A stretch of 64,000 nucleotides of DNA, taken from contig QVRM01002216.1 in the NCBI GenBank assembly GCA_003439945.1, positions 124,001 through 188,000 on the forward strand. The letters run 5' to 3'. Positions 24,421 through 35,719 of the stretch are shown here, in pieces. The notes beneath the pieces are model-generated. The model was not told where the DNA came from. It saw nothing but the letters and a program-made list of their open reading frames with translations, and searched no databases. The position numbers were made by a program, and so were the translations under genes. Within the stretch, counting starts at the first letter, position 1. Every line of letters starts with the position of its first letter. This DNA is from Dermanyssus gallinae. Taxonomy: Eukaryota > Arthropoda > Arachnida > Mesostigmata > Dermanyssidae.

Positions 24421-24628
24421 CGGGAGGGGGCGGGTATAAAAGGCATCTTCCGGCAGCTGAAAGGCCTCTTTTCCCGGTGGCGCGTCCCCTCAGTGTTCAG
24501 GACTGCCGAATTCAGGCAGACTCGTGTCGTTGTTGTTGGTTGTTGTTGTTTTTATTGTTCCTGTTATTGCCGCCGGCTGACGTGCTTCGACGTAGCGAAA
24601 ACGGCTAAGCCGAATAATAATCATAATC
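24421..24628 (+). promoter_or_regulatory. Candidate TATA promoter and non-coding first exon
   Basis: GGGGGCGGG is followed by a canonical TATAAAAGG at 24435-24443. A TCAGTG initiator-like hexamer lies at 24490, further downstream than the usual ~30 bp; a start near 24465 would be more typical. A 5' splice-site hexamer GTAAGT follows at 24629 with no long frame between, so a non-coding first exon is conceivable. The evidence is motif-based only. Confidence 0.25.
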
Positions 24629-25012
24629 GTAAGTAATGGTAACGAGAGGCCACAATCGGAAAACCCGCCGGCGTCCCAAACTGTGCCTGCCTCGAATCGA
24701 GCTCTGACCACTCTTAGCTAGCCGTCTCGAATGACGACGGTTTCCCTAGAAACGGCACGAAATCAACACCCAATCCCTTCTTCTTCTTCTTCTCTGTCTC
24801 CTCATTATCCGGCATCCTCCGGCAAAATAATAGCGTGGGCTACATTCTAGAGAAGCCCTATGCATATATGCATAGGGCTTCTAGGCAGGCGAACACCGAT
24901 ATACTCAGTAACAGTGACAGCGGGGTTTCCGACTTGGCTTATAGCGCAATCGTGACCGATCACCGATGTTCTTAGTAGCACGATAGATCAGCCAAGAAGC
25001 CGAATATGTATG

Positions 25013-25013
<1 letters not shown>
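24629..25013. other. No gene; perfect palindrome inside
   Basis: A TTC-repeat tract lies near 24778-24793. The palindrome at 24851-24882 is listed separately. Nothing else is recognised. Confidence 0.5.
24851..24882. repeat. Perfect 32-bp palindrome
   Basis: AGAAGCCCTATGCATA is followed directly by its exact reverse complement, with TATA at the centre and no spacer. It could extrude a cruciform. Confidence 0.9.
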
Positions 25014-25081
<68 letters not shown>

Positions 25082-25082
25082 T
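25014..25082. repeat. (TA)n array
   Basis: About 65 bp of TA preceded by two TATG units. Confidence 0.95.
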
Positions 25083-25889
25083 ATTAGTACTTATTACTTA
25101 AATGTATCGAATATCATCATAACACACATACAAAATCCTACGCTAAAGTCGGCTTTCTTCCAGGTATCGTGAATTCAGAAGAGTGTACAAGAACATGCGC
25201 AGCAATCACAGATTGTACGATGGAATTCGTAGATCGTCTGATTTTTTTCATGGCATCTATTTTCGAGCTACGCAGAATACCGCGGAGATCGCGTCGACCT
25301 CGCGTTGACGTGAGGGACGCGTGACAGTATTGTCACGCCACTTAACAAGTAGTGGGTAATGTGGTAGTATTAGCCACGCGCGGACCAACTACAACAATTT
25401 CAAACCGGATGGAGAATAGTTTCTTTCGCTCATGTTTCGCCCTCGTTTATTCGTTGACCTATAGCAAGTCGTATACGAAATAGGTCGACCTATAGTGAGT
25501 GGGTAGTTGTGACTTGACGTGAGAACAATGGACAGCTATTGTACGATAGTATTGCTGTGCGAGTCCTGCCGATGACTGTAGCTTCCTGCAATCGGCCGTG
25601 GTCTTGCCAACTCTTCTGCAGCGAGAGGTCACGTTGTAGGCAGCTCTCGTATGCAAGTCAACCCCTACTTTACTTTAGGGGCGGCACTGTCACTACGACG
25701 AGGGCGGCGGCCTTGCCAACTAATGATACGAACAGATACGAGCGCAGCAAATTCCGCTACTGTTTGCACTGTCACACCACCACCGCCATCAGTGCTTGTA
25801 CTACGACAGCATGTAGCTTCCATCTATTCCTGTCCTGCGGCGTCCTGCGCGCTGCCAGGACGGAAGCGAGTGCCAACACACCAACAATA
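25083..25889. other. No gene recognised
   Basis: Unique, moderately GC-rich sequence. The 126-codon frame at 25539-25919 has no recognisable domain and runs into the CAA field. Confidence 0.45.
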
Positions 25890-26112
25890 GCAACACGACC
25901 ACAGCAGCAACAACAGTAACACCGACAGCAACAACAACAGTAACAATAACACCGACAGCAACAACAACAGCAACAATAACACCGACAGCAACAACAACAA
26001 TAACATCGACAACAACAACAGCAACAACAACAATAACACCGACAGCAGCAACAACAATAACACCGACAACAACAACACCGACTACAACAATGGGTATTGC
26101 AATAACAACAAC
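25890..26112. repeat. CAA field with ~33-bp higher-order unit
   Basis: AACACCGACAGCAACAACAA recurs about seven times with AACAGTAAC/AACAATAAC spacers, at periods of roughly 24-36 bp. The minus-strand 211-codon frame over it (25801-26436) is Val-rich repeat translation and is not called a gene. Confidence 0.9.
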
Positions 26113-26811
26113 AGAAGTCGAGCTACAGACTGGTGGCGTATATGCGCTTTTTTTTCTATCTATCGCACGTCGTCCTCTTAATGGCTGAGTAAGCGCGAAT
26201 GTAAGGAAGGTTCTTCGTTCTTCTTCGTCAACTCGAGGTCGTTCCCTTTTCGTTTTACTTTTTTCCTCTTCTCCATCTCCTTTGCTTTCCTTGCTTTGTT
26301 TGTTGTCCTTTGTCTTATCGCGTTGTTGCCGCCGTTGCTGCCGCTTATCAACAACCAAAACGACCGCAACTGCCGTCAACTGGCGGCTGGCTGCACAGCC
26401 ATCATCTCGTCGCCTCCCGAGGGCCCCGGGGCCCAAGTGAAAGTTTCGTGCTTATGACCCTACGTGTGTCGTCGGCCTTTTCCAGCAACAACAACAATAG
26501 CTACATTAGCGAGTAGCAGCTCCACCACCAAAACTAATGTATAGTGGTGGCCGACAATCGGCGCAAACTTTCGCCTTCAGCCGTCAGCTTGTTAGACAAA
26601 GATCGCGCAAGAGGCGGTGGGTAGCGCGAGAGAACCGGGAACCTATGAAGACCTCACCTCCGCGACATAGAGGGTAGAACAACGTAGAATATACTCAAAC
26701 CGGCCTAACTAGTAAACTCGACGGCTAATAAAACATTACTCGGACAAGCAATAGCCAAGATGTGCAGCAGGAACGGAACATGTGTGTCAGGCTTTCTTGA
26801 CCTTCTGACTC

Positions 26812-26814
<3 letters not shown>
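26113..26814. other. No gene recognised
   Basis: T-rich and CTT-rich sequence around 26150-26300 and a CAACAA tract near 26486. No recognisable frame. Confidence 0.5.

Positions 26815-26868
<54 letters not shown>
26815..26868. repeat. (TA)n array
   Basis: About 53 bp of TA followed by GTGTGTGT. Confidence 0.95.
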
Positions 26869-26875
<7 letters not shown>

Positions 26876-27736
26876 CCATGCGTACACTTCACGTGTGTAA
26901 CAACCCAGATCGTCAGCCATTAACAGCTCCCCTCACAATCTCCGTACACATGTATACACGTATACAGACGAAAGTGAGAGAGAGATAGCGCGCCCTTACT
27001 TTATGTGGCAGCTGCCTTGCGTGTGCTCACGCAGGCAATCCTGACTTCGGGTCTTTTACAATAAGAGTTAACTGCCATGACGAAAGGAAACAGTCGTATC
27101 GCGTTTTCACAAACACAACTTTTCACAGCTACAGTAACAACAACCGCAGTAACACAGGCAACGAGCGGCAGCGATATCAACAACAGGAACAAAGCATTAG
27201 CAACAACAGCAGCAATAAGACGCCCCCGGGTCATCGCGGCCTCCGCGGTACACGTGAGATGCAGGGCGCGGGCCTCGACCCTCGGCGCTTAACAGCATCT
27301 TCGCACTTCGGCACTCGAGTTCGCCGAAATACTTTGCATCCAACAGTCAACACAAGAACTGACTCGGGAGAAAGCGAAAGTAAACCCGACGGCATGAAAC
27401 TGCTACTACCGTTTGGGACAGGCCATATCGGATGCGCATACGGTGTAAGACGCCGCCTCAACCCTTAACAATACCTACCCATTTCTACCGCTTTGACCCT
27501 TTCAACATAGGAGGAATGCGGTGGCTGTACTCCTACGGCGTTTCAGTGCCGAAGAGAGACCCAGTCTCGATGAGGATGCGCAGTGTAATAGGACGATCTC
27601 GTGTACTGTATTCACTGGAGAGACAGTTGTTCTCCCTGGGAAAGCCCATTAGCCTCTGAATTACAATACATCACAAGACGCACGACAAGACTACATAAAC
27701 CTATTACTGACGATTCGGGTTCGTTTACGTAGTTTC
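26869..27736. other. No gene recognised
   Basis: Unique sequence left of the LINE insertion. Short frames only. Confidence 0.5.
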
Positions 27737-27754
27737 AATAATTGCATTGCCATC
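27737..27754 (+). repeat. LINE target-site duplication, left copy
   Basis: AATAATTGCATTGCCATC matches 29201-29218 at 17 of 18 positions. It sets the left end of the retrotransposon and shows insertion by target-primed reverse transcription. Confidence 0.9.
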
Positions 27755-29200
27755 AGGATCCAAATCTCTACCGTGGAGTGGCGTCAGAACGCACATTGAA
27801 GAAGATTTTCTGTAAGTTGGTGATTCGGCGGATTGAGCACGTGGCTGAAGAGGCACTTCCACCGGAGCAATTCGGTTTTAGGAGAGGCCGAGGCACCCGT
27901 GATGCAATCCACGTTCTCCAGTCAGAAATCGAGCGAGCTGTGGCACAACCCAGAGGTCATCTGTATGCAGTCTTTATTGACTGCGTCAAGGCCTTTGACA
28001 AAGCCCCTCGCTATCTGCTGGTTGAAGCATTCCAACGAGCAGGAGTGGGTGGCTCTCTCCTGAGTGTAATAGCAAGTTTCTTTGAGGAGGACACCTTGTT
28101 GGTAGACGGTGAGCAGGGTGTATTGGAGATTAAGCAAAATGTGGGAACTCCGCAAGGAGACCCGCTGAGCTGCGTCTCGTTTACACTTCTCCTTGCTGAC
28201 CTCGTCGGTTACGTCCGACAGGAGTACCAAAAAGCCGTGGTGGTGATGTATGCAGATGATATCGTGGTCGCTCATCGCGACCTAGGTGCCATCAAGCGCA
28301 TTACCTCTATGATAGAGGCGTTCCTTGTCTCGAAGGGACTTGAGATAAACACCAGGAAAACCAAAGCCATGAAATTCAGGCGTGGAGGTCGATTGGCTGC
28401 CAGAGACGTTATACGTTGCTGCGGCCAACCATTGGAGTTTGTTAACTCTTTCCAGTATCTTGGCCTTCGGGTTCATTATACGGGAACGACGTTCACAGCG
28501 CATATAAACGAAACAGTACGGAAGGCACTTGTCTCTCTTTACGGGGAAGTAGGCAATGTCCGAAGACTGTCCGTTTTCTCAGCAGTGAGGCTCTTCATGC
28601 TTAAGATTGTTCCGGGGCTGATGTATGGCCTTGACAGGGTGTGGAACCACCTCACACTGGCGAATTTTAACCAGCTTGAGAGGTGTTTCTCATTATATAT
28701 GAAGCGAGTGCTTTGCTTGTCTATTCGAGCAAGGAGCCGCTTTGTGTATCTCATGTCAGGTTGTCCACCGGCTACTGAAACAATCCGACTAAGGCTGAAG
28801 ATGCCGCGTACAGTACCATACGAATGTTTCATTTCTGAATGGGAAGCTAAAGTCGAACAGGCCAGACGGGAGGTCGGTGGTTTGGACGTTTTCAATGCCG
28901 TGCACCTTTGGTCTGGTCCTGCATGTGACAGTCGCCACGTATACACCAGGTACATAGTGCATGGTTATCACTACCTGGTATGTTCAAACGCAGCATTTCA
29001 CGAGGAGTACGAGTTGTGCACCTGCCGGTTCTGCCTGAAGAGGTGTGCCAAGTACCATGCAGTGGGATGCACAGCGCTGAACAAAACATCGTTACACTAC
29101 TTCTCTCGCCGAAAGCGTGAAGAAGATAGAGTATTATGAAGAAACATCGTGAACTGTATATTATACTCAATCTGAGTGAAATAAATCTAATTGGAATTGG
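27755..29200 (+). mobile_element. 5'-truncated non-LTR retrotransposon (LINE)
   Basis: A 1,446-bp element bounded by 18-bp target-site duplications with one mismatch. The left end begins inside the reverse transcriptase domain, so the endonuclease and any first ORF are missing, as is usual for 5'-truncated LINE copies. The right end has AATAAA at 29180 and a short repeated tail AATTGGAATTGG instead of poly(A). The reading frame is intact, which points to a fairly recent insertion. The clade is not settled by eye. It is inserted in the orientation opposite to the minus-strand splice candidates. Confidence 0.93.
27757..29139 (+). CDS. LINE reverse transcriptase (N-terminally truncated)
   Basis: Codons run without interruption to TGA at 29137-29139; the open frame extends left through the target-site duplication to 27742 (465 codons from there). 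Numbered from 27742, the RT blocks are in order: NLYRG (8-12), FGFRRGRGTRDAIHVL (44-59), YAVFIDCVKAFD with catalytic Asp80 (75-86), GTPQGDPLS (135-143), MYADD with catalytic Asp172-Asp173 (169-173), GLEINTRKTKAMKF (199-212) and FQYLGLRV (237-244). A C-terminal Cys/His cluster follows at C426, C428, C431, C435, H439 and C443, as in several LINE clades. It would copy LINE RNA at a nicked target, but without its endonuclease domain and promoter this copy should be inactive. No host function is suggested. Confidence 0.93.
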   Translation, partial: DPNLYRGVASERTLKKIFCKLVIRRIEHVAEEALPPEQFGFRRGRGTRDAIHVLQSEIERAVAQPRGHLYAVFIDCVKAFDKAPRYLLVEAFQRAGVGGSLLSVIASFFEEDTLLVDGEQGVLEIKQNVGTPQGDPLSCVSFTLLLADLVGYVRQEYQKAVVVMYADDIVVAHRDLGAIKRITSMIEAFLVSKGLEINTRKTKAMKFRRGGRLAARDVIRCCGQPLEFVNSFQYLGLRVHYTGTTFTAHINETVRKALVSLYGEVGNVRRLSVFSAVRLFMLKIVPGLMYGLDRVWNHLTLANFNQLERCFSLYMKRVLCLSIRARSRFVYLMSGCPPATETIRLRLKMPRTVPYECFISEWEAKVEQARREVGGLDVFNAVHLWSGPACDSRHVYTRYIVHGYHYLVCSNAAFHEEYELCTCRFCLKRCAKYHAVGCTALNKTSLHYFSRRKREEDRVL

Positions 29201-29218
29201 AATAATTGCATTGTCATC
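29201..29218 (+). repeat. LINE target-site duplication, right copy
   Basis: AATAATTGCATTGTCATC, one mismatch from the left copy, directly after the AATTGG tail. Confidence 0.9.
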
Positions 29219-31210
29219 GTCGCGTTATCAACGTGGTGCACCAATAATGAATTGCAGATTTAAGTGACAGCCAGTCAACTTAATTAGTTATCTCGTCAGC
29301 TGACTAGCTCAAGGTAATCTCCCTGATGAGTAAATTAACGATTATTTGCGATACTCGGCTGCAGTCATTTATCAAAGCGCCTGAAGCGCGTCGTTAATGG
29401 ATTAACCCCGCGGTCAGCGAGAATCAGCTCTCACAGTGCGCGAGTTGAAAACTGAACGATATGCGTCGCGTGCGCAGAACAAAAATCAGATCTCGGAAAT
29501 TCATTCTTCATTCGAGCTTAGCGGTGATAATACTTACTAGCGGACACCGTCGTGTGTATTATTAAGGTGTTATCGAATCAAACGAAAATAGTATGATCCA
29601 TGTGGCCATTCGTTCAACCCACTCGATTTGTGATTAAAAAAGCAACGCTTCATTAATCACATCACGTATACTTCTAGCAGGACTATCCGCCCAAAATTGA
29701 CGTACTTGTCGGATGGAAAGTTCATGCTGTCTTATATATATATATATATATATATATATGCATTGTATGCAGTGTATGTTGGTATAAGAAAGGCCGCCCC
29801 TGGTCTCCGTCGGGATTGTCGTTAATTACCCACGCCTGAACAGGAGGGTCGCGATCGTGGGCCTGTTTCTGCTAGCGTATTGTTAGCGCTGACCCGAAAC
29901 ACTACCACGTTTATTTATTACTGGACTGCTTGTCTGCCTTTGTTTCAGCATCCGTAAGTTAGCCAAGATACCTAGTTAGGCTCCCCCGGGACTCGGTACT
30001 ATAGTCCGGTCGGGTGTGCCAACTTGCTGAACCCAAACTGTAGCTTATTCCTTGCTTTCCTTGCTAGCCTCCCTAACTCTGCTCATTCCTACCCTGACCT
30101 CGGCCATAATGGGAAAAACGAGGCAGCTTATTGAATATCGTCGCGACAACTTGACATGGCAAGCGTGCCCGGTTGCTCGCAGCTGCAGAAGGCTGTCTAA
30201 GCAGAGTCAGCAAAAGGCTCTGATCGCACGTGGGTGTTACGAGCGCCTCGACAAAGGGGTGACACCAGCCAAAGGAAAGCTGCCGGAGTGAGCTGCAGGT
30301 AGACTTACCGAAAGCATGCTCCGCGATTCCGATTTGAATACATGATTGGCGACCTCGCGCGAGGTTAGGACGTGATTACGTGCCTGAGACGGGGTGGATC
30401 GCCCCCTCCCTTTTCCATGTTGCCGCCACGGGCGTCTACCTCGTTACTGCTGCCCGTCTTAGCAAGCCTCTCTTTCTTTCTCTCTCTCTCTTAAATGGAG
30501 CATATATAGCAAAATATTCGTGCTCTGGCGTATAGTATATACAGGCACGCCCCGTGCGTGTCACGGTCGGACGTGACCGACCGACACCCGAAAATAACTT
30601 GTTGTCGCTTGCAACGATACGTGTGTGACTGCGTGTAGATGTATCTGTATGTCATGACAAGGTTAGGAATGATCACAGCCGCAAAACGACGTAGCCGACG
30701 ATAACGTTGCAGGGAATAAACGTAAGAATGACAATACTACTACTACGACTAACAACAACGACTACAAAACAAACGATGATTTATATATATATATATATAT
30801 GTCGTTCTAGTTTGTTGTTTCGCGGATATCTGCAGAAGTGCAGGAGTAGCAGGATAACTGCAGTACGGTCTATGGAGCAGCACGTCAAAATGCGTACAAT
30901 GTATACCGGACGTGTGCAGAGAAACAGGGCAGTTCCGAGTAGGGGCACCGAGCTAAACAGGGCGCTACAAGTGACTCTGATAAGCGAGCCGATTATCTCG
31001 CCGACTGACCATCGAAATGGACGTAGTCGTAGAGGTAACATCGGGAAAATCGATCGCAATCCCGCAATGGACAGGTGCTTGTCGTCGTGGAGAGAATGTT
31101 CTGAGAAGAAAACGTACGGAGGACACAACTTGTGTGCGAGTGCATGTAGCTTGTTATATGGGCGTACATTTGCGTATATATATACTATGCCCCTTGAATA
31201 AAAGTGCTTT

Positions 31211-31213
<3 letters not shown>
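29219..31213. other. No gene; short TA and CT tracts
   Basis: Unique sequence with a TA array at 29733-29759, a CT tract near 30475-30492 and a short TA tract at 30781-30800. The 79-codon frame at 30052-30291 is not recognised. Confidence 0.5.

Positions 31214-31274
<61 letters not shown>
31214..31274. repeat. (TA)n array
   Basis: About 60 bp of uninterrupted TA. Confidence 0.95.
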
Positions 31275-31279
<5 letters not shown>

Positions 31280-31570
31280 TTGGAGTGCACCAAACAGCTC
31301 TAGCAGCATAACCGTTGCGTTAAAGCTCGCGGTATTCAGTTGCTGCTGCAAAGAGAAGAAAAGAGGGCCGTTAACAAGCGCGAAATATAGACTGAAAGGG
31401 CAGGACGAAGTAGCAGATGAAGTCAGAAGGTGTGGAGCTGGTGTAATAGTGGCATAAATTACGTATGCAGTTCGCGTCAGTATTGTAGTCGCAGTAATAA
31501 CAACAACAACAACAGCAGCAACATGCAAGGCGCGCACATACACACATACACACAAAAGCCACATATGGAA

Positions 31571-31614
31571 GCCAGCACAGTAGCGAAGGACGGCCAGCAC
31601 AGTAGCGAAGGTCG
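31571..31614. repeat. 22-bp direct duplication
   Basis: GCCAGCACAGTAGCGAAGG occurs twice in tandem at a period of 22 bp. Confidence 0.85.
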
Positions 31615-31845
31615 GGCAGAGTCGGATGAAAAGAGAGAGCGGGAAAACAACGGAATGGCGGCAGGCCGCGACAGGTCCTGTCGCAGCTGAGCAGCAAGCA
31701 ATGTGTCCATTCACAGCGGAGGAGGCTCTGAGGAGGTGTATGAGTGAGTGCAGGGCGTGTTGTCGTGCATACGTCGTGGGGCGACGGCGCTCGTCGTCCT
31801 CACACTAGTACTTGCGCCGTGCTTCACTGGACGTCGCGCAACCAG

Positions 31846-31935
31846 GCCTGTATCATGAATCACAGTGAAGGCCTGTATCATGAATCACAGTGAAGACCTG
31901 TATCATGCACAGTGAAGTCCTGTATCATGTACAGG
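31846..31935. repeat. 25-bp tandem repeat, about 4 copies
   Basis: CCTGTATCATGAATCACAGT-GAAG starts at 31846 and 31871. A shortened third copy starts at 31896 and a partial fourth at 31918. Confidence 0.9.
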
Positions 31936-32762
31936 AGGAACGTAGCGACCTCGTCCTTGTCACGTGTCTTGTGTGTCTCGTTACGTCTCGGTTGCCAGGC
32001 AGGTAGAAATGAGTATCGCACGGCCGTGTATGTCTTACATAGGGTATGGGAACAGTTCTGGAACGCTATGTCGGAAAGTCTTGCGTCGGTCGTCTCCTAG
32101 CCTTGTGAAAGCCGTTCGGAGACGGACAAAACCTTATTGTGTGTATATATATATATATATATAGAAAGGAGGCTTGCATGGTTTCCAATTTAGATAAGGT
32201 AAATGCCGGAGTGGAATGAAATTAGCCATGACGTGAAAAAAAACGTACAAACCAAAGCCTTACGAAAAAAAAAATGTACGAAGCTAAGTGTCCCCTATTT
32301 CTAAGCTTGCCGCGCTAGCCTGAACGCAAGAATGCTTTCGCTGTGTGCGGCAAGTGAATCAAGAGATTCTTCTCTTCACTCAATCGGATCACCTCACGGC
32401 TTACGCGGTTGGTTTCATAAAGCCACCAGAAGTATGGCAGCTCTCCATTTGGTGGGCAACCGTGTTGAGAATAGAAAATTGGTCAGATGTGTAAACTCCT
32501 TATAATAACATTCCCTGAGTCCGTTGACCATAGAGGCAAGACATACGATATGGATTATGTGGCAACGATTTCACATTAGCATATTGTCGTGGTCCGCTCG
32601 ACGATTGTCAAGGCTAATCATGTTACGGGTTAGTCACGGGTAGGTGACCGGCCACCGATTCTGGACCGACCGGTTAACGCTCCGGGCCTCGTCAACCAAG
32701 GGCCTAGTTCAACCGGTCGGTATGTCTGCTGCGTTTGCTTAATACGCGTGATGAGATGAAAG
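31936..32762. other. No gene recognised
   Basis: Unique sequence with a short TA tract at 32144-32162. An 11-bp inverted repeat (ACCGACCGGTT/AACCGGTCGGT) lies around 32672-32723. No recognisable frame. Confidence 0.5.

Positions 32763-32796
<34 letters not shown>
32763..32796. repeat. (TA)n array
   Basis: About 34 bp of TA directly upstream of the mariner-type relic. Confidence 0.9.
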
Positions 32797-32798
<2 letters not shown>

Positions 32799-32851
32799 TC
32801 GCTATGGTAGGAGTGATATTATTACAATATTACGGATCAGCAAAAGATGTT

Positions 32852-33004
32852 CGTTGCAAAAGAGCTAACACCCTGGTGGCCGGTCACGCTCGTAGCGAGC
32901 TTTCAAACATCATCTTCTCAGATGATAAAATGCTCACTGTTGAAAAATGTGTGAAGAGTAGATCCGGACCAATAAAACGTACTTTCCAGCAAAAGAAAAT
33001 ACAA
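32852..33004 (+). pseudogene. Relic of a mariner/Tc1-type transposase
   Basis: The frame reads RCKRANTLVAGHARSEL, then NIIFSDDKMLTVEKCVKS. This matches the mariner pattern in which a basic stretch is followed by (I/V)xFSDEKxFTVE, containing the second catalytic Asp of the DDE/D triad (here FSDDK, about 32915-32929). The following part should carry N-x-QNDR and continue to the third acidic residue, but is degraded and soon stops. No intact N-terminal helix-turn-helix region or terminal inverted repeats were identified nearby. A small remnant with no expected activity. Confidence 0.6.
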
Positions 33005-34882
33005 TGTATCTATTTGTTGATGGTTTTCTGTCCCCCGAATAACTAACGATCTACCTCTGCCAATCTATCCAACTGTCTAACCAACCAACAAACTGGAACG
33101 AATTCCTTTCACATTCACTCAGTCTCGCTTTGTCTCTATTCCATTCCATACACAGCGGAGACAACAGTTGTCCCAAAGGACCAAACTATTTATTTTCGAC
33201 AGAAATAATATAAAGGCGACGACGAGAAAACGCTACGATCACGCGCTACGTGCACACAACTCCGCTTTTCCACCTTGTGCAGCCTTAGCGAACAAAACGA
33301 GCACGCTCGAATCTCGACCCTATTACTACATATGGATTGAATTGGACGACTCTTTTGTTCCACGGAACGGGTCGCGGTACAATCGACTGGCATCTCCCGC
33401 CTGCCGCTATTGTCCCGCGCAAAGCACCCCGCTTGCACAGTCTCATCTCCTATCCACGTACTTTTCGAAGAGGTCAGCTGAATTATAGTCGGTGATCGTC
33501 TGTCCGGCGGAAAAGCCCTTCCTCACGGGGAAAGTTTGTCAATCGAAAATTCCTCAAGCTTGTTCGTCGACCACTGCCCCTGCGACCATCGTCGGGGGGC
33601 ACGCATCGCCGCCCAGATTCGCTCTCCGCGCCGACTCGCTGTACGAGCATACGCATCCACTTTCTAAAACATTCCTTTGTGATGGTGACGACTCTATAAG
33701 ACGAGCCAGTCATCTGAAATGCTTAATTCCCGCGCGGAAAGCGGGATGGCATACGTACACCCCCGAACTGTCATATATATATATTTATATATATATATAT
33801 TTTTTTTAATTTACTTAACTTATAATGGGGGTAAACAATTGTCCCATGACGACAAACTACACCAGCCCTAGGGCCCGACCAAGTGTCAACCACCTGGACA
33901 AGGTGCCAAGCACCGCCGTGGCGTTACCGCGTGGTATATCCAATGACAGCATTTGACAAAAAAGATATATATATGCCTTTTAATTTGGCTAACATACGCT
34001 ATACTGGACAGCAATCGATATACACAGCATGTGCGCGGCTGCAAAATATTTAAAAAACGTATAGAATCTAGTGTTTCTAAGGAAGAGGGAGTCAGCCTCT
34101 TGATTAACCACCCGGAATAGTTCGAATGGCAGGAGCTCTGCTTGTGTGATATCTGTAGGATCTAACAGGACTGCCGATTCGTGGACGCCCCGTGTCAAGC
34201 GTGCCAGGTTGTTAAACCCGTGCGCCACAAATTTGCTTCGAATAGATAGATGGCAGCAGCTTTGGTTTAGGCTGCCTTGTCGTGTCCTGTTGTCGTTACC
34301 GCTTTCCTGAGAAACCCGAGTAGTGACGTCGCTCTCCGCCAGCTGAGTTGATTCATGTGCATCGTGTACGATTTGATCTCTGGAGGCTCAAAATGTTGTT
34401 TAAAAGCAAGACATTCTTCAGAAAAATAACGTCAAATTGCCGAGGGAGGTTTCGAGATCACTTCGCTTCATGTCGTTTTCAATTCACGAGATGCAATAAA
34501 AAGCCAATGGTGCTGAATGTTGGTGCTGGATAGGGAACGTGCCGCTAATCTTGAGCCTTGTGTGTTTTCCACCCTTAGGTGGTCGCTAAAGAAGTGACCA
34601 TGTGTAACGACCGTGAGTTCGAGTTAACACAAGCAATTTGTGAACATGATCATACAACATTATGTAGGCGTATATATCAGGCGTATATAGCATATAGTGC
34701 GCCTCGTAAATATCAAATCTACTACACAGTATGCTTGTAAAAATATATTAATACATAATAAAACTATATGTATATAAATACATATTGTAGTAAGTAGTGA
34801 AATATAACTACCATTACTACCGTTACTAATAGACAACTTGAGTTGACTCTTATAAAACCCTCAAGAAGAAACAAAAATAAAA

Positions 34883-34885
<3 letters not shown>
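33005..34885. other. No gene recognised
   Basis: Unique sequence with a small TA tract and T run at 33774-33808. The 106-, 105- and 79-codon frames here show no recognisable domain. Confidence 0.5.

Positions 34886-34936
<51 letters not shown>
34886..34936. repeat. (TA)n array
   Basis: About 48 bp of TA followed by a T run. Confidence 0.95.
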
Positions 34937-34938
<2 letters not shown>

Positions 34939-35679
34939 TTTTTTTTAAATAAAGTTATGTCATGTGACAAATAAGAAAGACATACATATACACATTGAGG
35001 TCAGACCCTCACTTGTAGTCGAAGTGCATAATCCCTAATTGTATATTCATCATCATTCAGTTCACCGGTATGATAGCTGCTTTCGCTCGGATTCGATATA
35101 CGCCCCTCACATCACTCACCAATCACTACAGGACGACCGTATCATGAAAGGCGCGACGGTAATTCAATTTTTCTAACAACAACAACAACGACAGCACTAA
35201 TAATAATAATAATAATAATCATTATCATTATCATCATAATGCATCCGCCTTCACTTGGATGATGACTCTCATATCGGGTCGCTGCCCGTAACTTTATATA
35301 GCAGCCGTATACCGTGCAAACATGCTATAGGCTTGCTGCACGTACACACATCTATGTATATATATATATACGCGAGCGTCACGGAGTTTCGTTTATGTCT
35401 CCCGGGAGACTCGTCAATTTATCACGCGCACTCGGTGGATAGCAACAACAGCACCCGCAAGGACCACACCGTCAGGGCACCGCCGTCGGCACCGCTGAAT
35501 ACGGCACAAGTGGGCATACGAAGCCCGCCCAGGCGTACATCATAATTAGATTAACAAACGTATACAACAGTACACGTTCAACGGCGCGCCGGTCAACTGA
35601 TGACGACAATTGCATCCCTAGGTAAGCAAACATACATAAACTGTCGTAAATACATATTTACAGTAAGTACACATGTAGC

Positions 35680-35719
<40 letters not shown>

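Noticed and set aside
25460..25502. Two stretches resembling the reverse complement of the T7 phage promoter (CTATAGCAAGTCGTAT and CTATAGTGAGT)
   Set aside because: Neither is a full match and there is no vector or polylinker sequence around them. A chance similarity between two related short repeats is the simplest explanation.
25801..26436. 211-codon minus-strand Val-rich frame
   Set aside because: It is the antisense reading of a CAA/GAC repeat field; the non-repeat part has no recognisable domain.
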